DNA from: an uncultured Bacteroides sp. | GTDB lineage: Bacteria > Bacteroidota > Bacteroidia > Bacteroidales > Bacteroidaceae | DNA length: 9,318 nucleotides | NCBI GenBank assembly: GCA_900555635.1 | Contig: USLU01000125.1 | Coordinates: forward strand, 1-9,318 | Direction of reading: 5' to 3' | Part shown: in pieces, positions 5,407-9,318 of the stretch | Numbering within the stretch: position 1 is the first letter of the stretch | Layout of the letters: every line of letters begins with the position of its first letter | Notes under the pieces: model-generated | Databases searched by the model: none | Told to the model about the DNA's origin: nothing | Seen by the model: the letters and a program-made list of their open reading frames with translations, nothing else | Made by a program: the position numbers and the translations under genes

Positions 5407-6651
5407 ATGGCAGATTCAAGAAAAACTAAAAATAGATGCAGTTTCTGCGGACGGTCCGAAGATGAAGTCGGCTTTCTCATAACGGGAATGAATGGCTACA
5501 TCTGCGATAGTTGTGCTACCCAAGCCTATGAGATAACTCAGGAAGCTATGGGAGGAGCTAAGAAAGGCAATGCCAAAAAGCTGAATCTGAAAGAACTTCC
5601 TAAGCCTGTAGAAATTAAGAACTTCCTTGATCAATATGTTATTGGTCAAGAGGATGCCAAGCGTTTCCTTGCTGTGTCTGTGTACAACCATTATAAACGC
5701 CTGTTACAAAAGGATGGTGGAGATGATGTGGAAATAGAAAAGTCCAACATTATAATGGTAGGTAGCACCGGTACAGGCAAAACACTGCTTGCCCGTACTA
5801 TAGCCAAACTGCTCCATGTACCTTTTACGATTGTAGATGCAACGGTGTTGACCGAAGCCGGGTATGTGGGAGAGGATATTGAAAGTATTCTGACTCGTTT
5901 GTTGCAAGTAGCGGACTACAATGTTGCCGAGGCTGAGCAGGGTATTGTCTTTATTGATGAAATAGACAAAATCGCCCGTAAAGGTGATAACCCTTCAATT
6001 ACCCGTGATGTAAGTGGTGAAGGTGTACAGCAAGGTTTGCTGAAACTATTGGAAGGCTCCGTTGTAAATGTACCACCTCAGGGTGGACGCAAGCATCCCG
6101 ATCAAAAGATGATTCCGGTAAACACTAAGAACATTCTATTTGTCTGTGGAGGTGCTTTTGATGGCATTGAAAAGAAGATAGCTCAACGACTTAATACGCA
6201 TGTGGTAGGATATAGTGCGGTACGTAATACTGCTACTATTGACAAAAACAATATGATGCAGTACATTGCACCGCAAGATTTGAAAGCATTCGGACTAATA
6301 CCTGAAATAATCGGTCGTCTTCCGGTGTTGACTTATCTTAATCCGTTGGATCGAGATGCATTGCGTGCTATTCTCACGGAACCAAAGAACTCTATCATCA
6401 AACAATATATCAAGTTGTTCGAGATGGATATGGTGAAGCTTACTTTTGAAGATGCTGTTTTTGAATACATCGTAGATAAAGCTGTTGAATACAAGTTGGG
6501 TGCCCGTGGATTACGTTCTATTGTGGAAACAATAATGATGGATGTAATGTTTGAAATCCCGTCCGAACAGAAAAATAGTTATGTGGTGACGTTGGATTAT
6601 GCGAAACAGCAACTTGAGAAAGCAAACATGGCAAAACTTCAAAGTGCTTAA
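5407..6651 (+). CDS. clpX: ClpX, AAA+ unfoldase of ClpXP
   Basis: A 414-residue hexameric unfoldase that recognises, unfolds and threads substrates into ClpP. The N-terminal zinc domain has Cys11, Cys14, Cys33 and Cys36. The AAA+ module shows Walker A GSTGTGKT (119-126), pore-1 loop GYVGED (152-157), Walker B IVFIDE (180-185), the RKH loop (228-230, same numbers as E. coli), arginine finger R304 in IGRLP, and sensor 2 GARGLRS (R367). The ClpP-docking loop, IGF in E. coli, is VGY (267-269) here. Length is normal (E. coli 424). It follows clpP after two bases and was probably translated from the same mRNA. Confidence 0.97.
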   Translation: MADSRKTKNRCSFCGRSEDEVGFLITGMNGYICDSCATQAYEITQEAMGGAKKGNAKKLNLKELPKPVEIKNFLDQYVIGQEDAKRFLAVSVYNHYKRLLQKDGGDDVEIEKSNIIMVGSTGTGKTLLARTIAKLLHVPFTIVDATVLTEAGYVGEDIESILTRLLQVADYNVAEAEQGIVFIDEIDKIARKGDNPSITRDVSGEGVQQGLLKLLEGSVVNVPPQGGRKHPDQKMIPVNTKNILFVCGGAFDGIEKKIAQRLNTHVVGYSAVRNTATIDKNNMMQYIAPQDLKAFGLIPEIIGRLPVLTYLNPLDRDALRAILTEPKNSIIKQYIKLFEMDMVKLTFEDAVFEYIVDKAVEYKLGARGLRSIVETIMMDVMFEIPSEQKNSYVVTLDYAKQQLEKANMAKLQSA

Positions 6652-6667
6652 AATCAGAAGGTAATAC

Positions 6668-6690
6668 TTAGTGAAACTGGCTTTTTTACT
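6668..6690 (+). terminator. Possible weak terminator after clpX
   Basis: TTAGT (6668-6672) can pair with ACTGG (6676-6680) around loop GAA, but two of five pairs are G-U wobbles. A T run (6682-6687) follows. The stem is poor and read-through into recQ is possible. Confidence 0.28.
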
Positions 6691-6719
6691 TTTTATTGAA
6701 AAATATTCGGCGTATTATG

Positions 6720-6750
6720 CTTGAAATTTAAGAAGTTGTTTATAACTTTG
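6720..6750 (+). promoter_or_regulatory. recQ promoter (-33 CTTG, N19, -7 TAACTTTG)
   Basis: TAACTTTG at 6743-6750 matches the Bacteroides -7 consensus fully, and CTTG at 6720-6723 matches three of four -33 bases at the exact 19-base spacing. Transcription should begin near 6757, leaving a leader of about 69 bases with three short upstream reading frames. Confidence 0.6.
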
Positions 6751-6825
6751 TTAGAGTTCTTCATAAGAATGAATGCTGAAAGGCGCACTTTTAAGATAAC
6801 TCTATAAACAACAACCTAATGAATC

Positions 6826-9009
6826 ATGGCAGGGAAGAAGAATAATTTGACAGACCAGCTGAAGAAATACTTCGGGTTCGATAAATTTAAAGGAAATCAA
6901 GAAGCGATTATCCAAAACATGTTGGATGGTAATGATACTTTTGTATTAATGCCTACCGGTGGCGGAAAATCACTGTGTTACCAGTTCCCCTCCTTATTAA
7001 TGGAGGGCACGGCTATTGTGATTTCTCCTTTGATTGCATTGATGAAAAATCAAGTTGATGCGATGAGGAACTTCAGTGAAGAAGATGGTGTGGCACATTT
7101 CATAAACTCTTCTCTTAATAAAGGTGCGATAGATCAAGTTAAATCTGATATTCTCAGTGGCAAGACCAAGCTGCTTTATGTAGCTCCGGAGTCGTTGACG
7201 AAAGATGAGAATGTTGATTTCTTGAAAACAGTAAAGATATCTTTCTATGCTGTGGACGAAGCCCACTGTATCTCCGAATGGGGACATGACTTCCGTCCGG
7301 AATATCGCCGGATACGCCCCATAATCAATGAAATAGGAAAAGCTCCGTTGATAGCATTGACAGCGACTGCTACTCCTAAAGTGCAGCATGATATCCAGAA
7401 AAATCTGGGTATGGTGGATGCTCAGGTGTTCAAGTCTTCGTTCAATCGTCCGAACCTCTATTATGAGGTACGTCCTAAAACTACAAACGTAGATAGGGAT
7501 ATCATCAAGTTCATCAAAAATAATAACGAGAAATCGGGTATTATTTACTGCCTGAGCCGTAAAAAAGTAGAGGAACTTGCTGAAATCTTACAGGCTAACG
7601 GTATCAATGCCCGTGCTTATCATGCTGGAATGGATTCAGCTACACGAACACAGAATCAAGACGATTTCCTGATGGAAAAGATAGATGTGATTGTGGCAAC
7701 AATTGCTTTTGGTATGGGTATAGATAAGCCTGATGTACGTTTTGTGATCCACTATGATATTCCCAAAAGTCTTGAAGGATATTATCAGGAGACAGGACGT
7801 GCTGGAAGAGATGGTGGAGAAGGACAGTGTATTACTTTCTATACTAATAAGGACTTGCAGAAACTCGAGAAATTTATGCAAGGCAAACCTGTAGCAGAAC
7901 AGGAAATAGGCAAGCAGCTTCTGCTGGAAACTGCTGCATATGCCGAATCTTCCGTGTGTCGTCGAAAGACTTTGCTTCATTATTTTGGTGAAGAATACAC
8001 AGAAGAAAATTGTGGTAATTGTGACAACTGTTTAAATCCCAAAAAACAAGTGGAAGCCCAAGAATTATTGTGTACCGTGATTGAAGCTATTCTAGCGGTA
8101 AAAGAAAATTTTAAAGCGGACTATATTATAGACCTTATACAAGGTAAAGAAACCTCAGAGATACAAGCTCACCTGCACGAAGACCTCGAAGCCTTCGGCT
8201 CTGGTATGGGTGAGGAAGACAAAACGTGGAATGCCGTTATTCGTCAAGCTCTTATAGGTGGTTATCTGAGTAAAGATGTTGAAAACTATGGCTTGCTGAA
8301 GGTTACGGAGGATGGTAAGAAATTCCTGAAACATCCGAAATCTTTCAAGATTACAGAAGATAATGACTTCGAGGAAACAGAAGAGGAAGCACCGGCGCGC
8401 GGAGGTGGCGCTTGTGCAGTTGACCCGGCACTTTATTCTATGCTCAAAGATTTGCGCAAGAAATTGTCTAAGAAGTTGGAAGTGCCTCCTTATGTGATTT
8501 TCCAGGATCCTTCATTAGAAGCGATGGCAACTATATATCCTGTTACTTTGGATGAATTGCAGAATATTCCAGGTGTCGGAGCCGGTAAGGCAAAACGTTA
8601 TGGAGAAGAATTCTGTAAACTTATCAAGCGTCATTGCGAAGAAAATGAAATAGAACGTCCCGAAGATTTGCGCGTACGTACAGTTGCTAATAAGTCCAAG
8701 ATGAAAGTAGCAATCATTCAGGCTATTGACCGTAAAGTTGCGTTGGACGATATAGCTTTGTCGAAGGGTATTGAATTTGATGATTTGCTGGATGAAATAG
8801 AAGCAATCGTGTTTTCGGGAACCAAGTTGAACATCGACTACTTCCTGGAAGATATTATGGATGAAGATCATATGCTCGATATTTACGATTACTTTAAAGA
8901 ATCTACTACTGATAAAGTTGATGATGCGCTGGATGAATTAGGTGATGATTTTACCGATGAAGAAGTTCGTTTAGTACGTATCAAATTCATCTCTGAGATG
9001 GCTAACTAA
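6826..9009 (+). CDS. recQ: RecQ-family ATP-dependent DNA helicase
   Basis: A 727-residue 3'-5' helicase of superfamily 2. Motifs run in order: MPTGGGKS (42-49, Walker A), DEAHCISEWGHDFRPEY (144-160, DEAH box with the RecQ aromatic-rich loop), LTATAT (178-183), GIIYCLSRK (238-246), ATIAFGMGIDKPDVRFVIH (291-309) and QETGRAGRDG (321-330). A zinc site follows (Cys378, Cys396, Cys399, Cys402), then a winged helix (about 410-505), an acidic Gly-rich linker (about 508-530) and an HRDC domain (about 533-603) ending in the helix-hairpin IPGVGAGKAKRYG. Residues 615-727 are an extra acidic tail absent from E. coli RecQ (about 610 residues); it resembles the helix-turn-helix tail seen on many RecQ proteins. 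The gene serves recombination and repair of stalled forks, and has its own promoter. Confidence 0.95.
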   Translation: MAGKKNNLTDQLKKYFGFDKFKGNQEAIIQNMLDGNDTFVLMPTGGGKSLCYQFPSLLMEGTAIVISPLIALMKNQVDAMRNFSEEDGVAHFINSSLNKGAIDQVKSDILSGKTKLLYVAPESLTKDENVDFLKTVKISFYAVDEAHCISEWGHDFRPEYRRIRPIINEIGKAPLIALTATATPKVQHDIQKNLGMVDAQVFKSSFNRPNLYYEVRPKTTNVDRDIIKFIKNNNEKSGIIYCLSRKKVEELAEILQANGINARAYHAGMDSATRTQNQDDFLMEKIDVIVATIAFGMGIDKPDVRFVIHYDIPKSLEGYYQETGRAGRDGGEGQCITFYTNKDLQKLEKFMQGKPVAEQEIGKQLLLETAAYAESSVCRRKTLLHYFGEEYTEENCGNCDNCLNPKKQVEAQELLCTVIEAILAVKENFKADYIIDLIQGKETSEIQAHLHEDLEAFGSGMGEEDKTWNAVIRQALIGGYLSKDVENYGLLKVTEDGKKFLKHPKSFKITEDNDFEETEEEAPARGGGACAVDPALYSMLKDLRKKLSKKLEVPPYVIFQDPSLEAMATIYPVTLDELQNIPGVGAGKAKRYGEEFCKLIKRHCEENEIERPEDLRVRTVANKSKMKVAIIQAIDRKVALDDIALSKGIEFDDLLDEIEAIVFSGTKLNIDYFLEDIMDEDHMLDIYDYFKESTTDKVDDALDELGDDFTDEEVRLVRIKFISEMAN

Positions 9010-9039
9010 CTCGGTTTTTTCGTTTAAAAAAAGAAAAAA

Positions 9040-9092
9040 TATTGCGTGCAGATATACGGAATGGAATAAAAACCGTATATTTGCACGCAATA
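9040..9092. repeat. 20-bp dyad overlapping the guaB promoter
   Basis: Bases 9040-9059 and 9073-9092 are reverse complements at 19 of 20 positions; the exception (G9051 against T9081) is a G-U wobble in RNA. The loop is 13 bases (9060-9072). The right arm contains the whole guaB -7 box and the likely start site. On the minus strand the stem is followed by a U-rich tract (9039-9023 region), so it would look like a terminator in that direction. Confidence 0.85.
9076..9083 (+). promoter_or_regulatory. Predicted -7 element of the guaB promoter
   Basis: TATATTTG followed by CACGC is an exact match to TAnnTTTG. The start would be near 9090, giving a leader of about 23 bases before the guaB ATG. No TTTG lies at the -33 position; that place is held by the left arm of the dyad, so the promoter may depend on an activator or be controlled through the dyad. 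Confidence 0.6.
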
Positions 9093-9112
9093 AATTTTAA
9101 ACGCATAACCCT

Positions 9113-9318
9113 ATGTCATTTATTGCTGATAAGATTGTAATGGATGGGTTGACGTACGACGACGTATTGTTGATTCCTGCTTATTCTGAAGTCTTGCCCA
9201 AAACTGTCGCACTTACGACGAAGTTTTCACGAAACATTGAGTTAAAAATCCCATTTGTAACTGCTGCTATGGATACAGTTACCGAAGCGAAAATGGCTAT
9301 TGCCATTGCTCGTGAAAA
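9113..9318 (+). CDS. guaB: IMP dehydrogenase, N-terminal part (cut by window end)
   Basis: The first 68 codons are present and the frame is open to the last base. The start MSFIADKIVMDGLTYDDVLL and the following IPAYSEVLP and AAMDTVTEAKMAIAIARE match the N-terminus of GuaB, where the T-[FY]-DDVLL-x-P and AAMDTVTEA blocks are nearly invariant. GuaB oxidises IMP to XMP with NAD+, the committed step of GMP synthesis in the cytoplasm. The catalytic cysteine loop and the CBS domains lie beyond the window. Start ATG 9113 fits the family's N-terminus and the leader length. Confidence 0.93.
   Translation, partial: MSFIADKIVMDGLTYDDVLLIPAYSEVLPKTVALTTKFSRNIELKIPFVTAAMDTVTEAKMAIAIARE

Noticed and set aside
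6997..7389. Minus-strand open frame of 130 codons inside recQ, and similar ones at 7636-7980 and 8515-8871
   Set aside because: All lie opposite conserved helicase, RQC or HRDC coding sequence and have Cys/Phe/His-rich composition typical of antisense frames.
9015..9039. TTTTTTC with GAAAAAA as a recQ terminator stem
   Set aside because: The stem has one G-C pair and is not followed by a T run, so it is unlikely to terminate.

Overview
This window is a chromosomal housekeeping segment from a member of the Bacteroidales, most likely Bacteroides or a close relative. The assignment rests on three things. Most recognisable promoters use the Bacteroides -7 element TAnnTTTG, sometimes with a -33 TTTG. 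The starts lack strong Shine-Dalgarno sequences and have A-rich leaders. The ClpP, ClpX, trigger factor, RecQ and small RRM proteins all have a Bacteroidetes-like form. The species cannot be named from the sequence alone.

Layout, left to right. (1) On the minus strand, a two-gene operon for an MlaE-type permease and MlaF-type ATPase (stop/start overlap ATGA), ending in an intrinsic terminator at 23-57. (2) Divergent from it, on the plus strand, lptB, the ATPase of the LPS export machine. The two transcripts start from mirror-image -7 boxes 21 bp apart. (3) A bidirectional terminator between lptB and a convergent minus-strand gene for an 82-residue single-RRM RNA-binding protein. (4) A 461-base gap without a convincing gene, holding inverted repeats near the RRM gene and the best promoter of the window, that of tig. 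(5) tig (trigger factor) with its own strong terminator, then clpP and clpX two bases apart. (6) recQ with its own promoter. (7) A 103-base gap with a striking 20-bp dyad over the guaB promoter, followed by the first 68 codons of guaB (IMP dehydrogenase), cut by the window end.

Functionally, the left part serves outer-membrane lipid and LPS traffic. The middle is the nascent-chain chaperone plus the ClpXP protease, the familiar tig-clpP-clpX order but followed by recQ rather than lon. The right end is DNA repair and purine synthesis.

I see no mobile element, CRISPR array, RNA gene, defence system or clearly undescribed gene system. The most interesting signals are regulatory: the guaB promoter dyad, the mirrored mlaE/lptB promoters, the structured flanks of lptB and the RRM gene, and several Bacteroidetes-type changes in otherwise well-known proteins.
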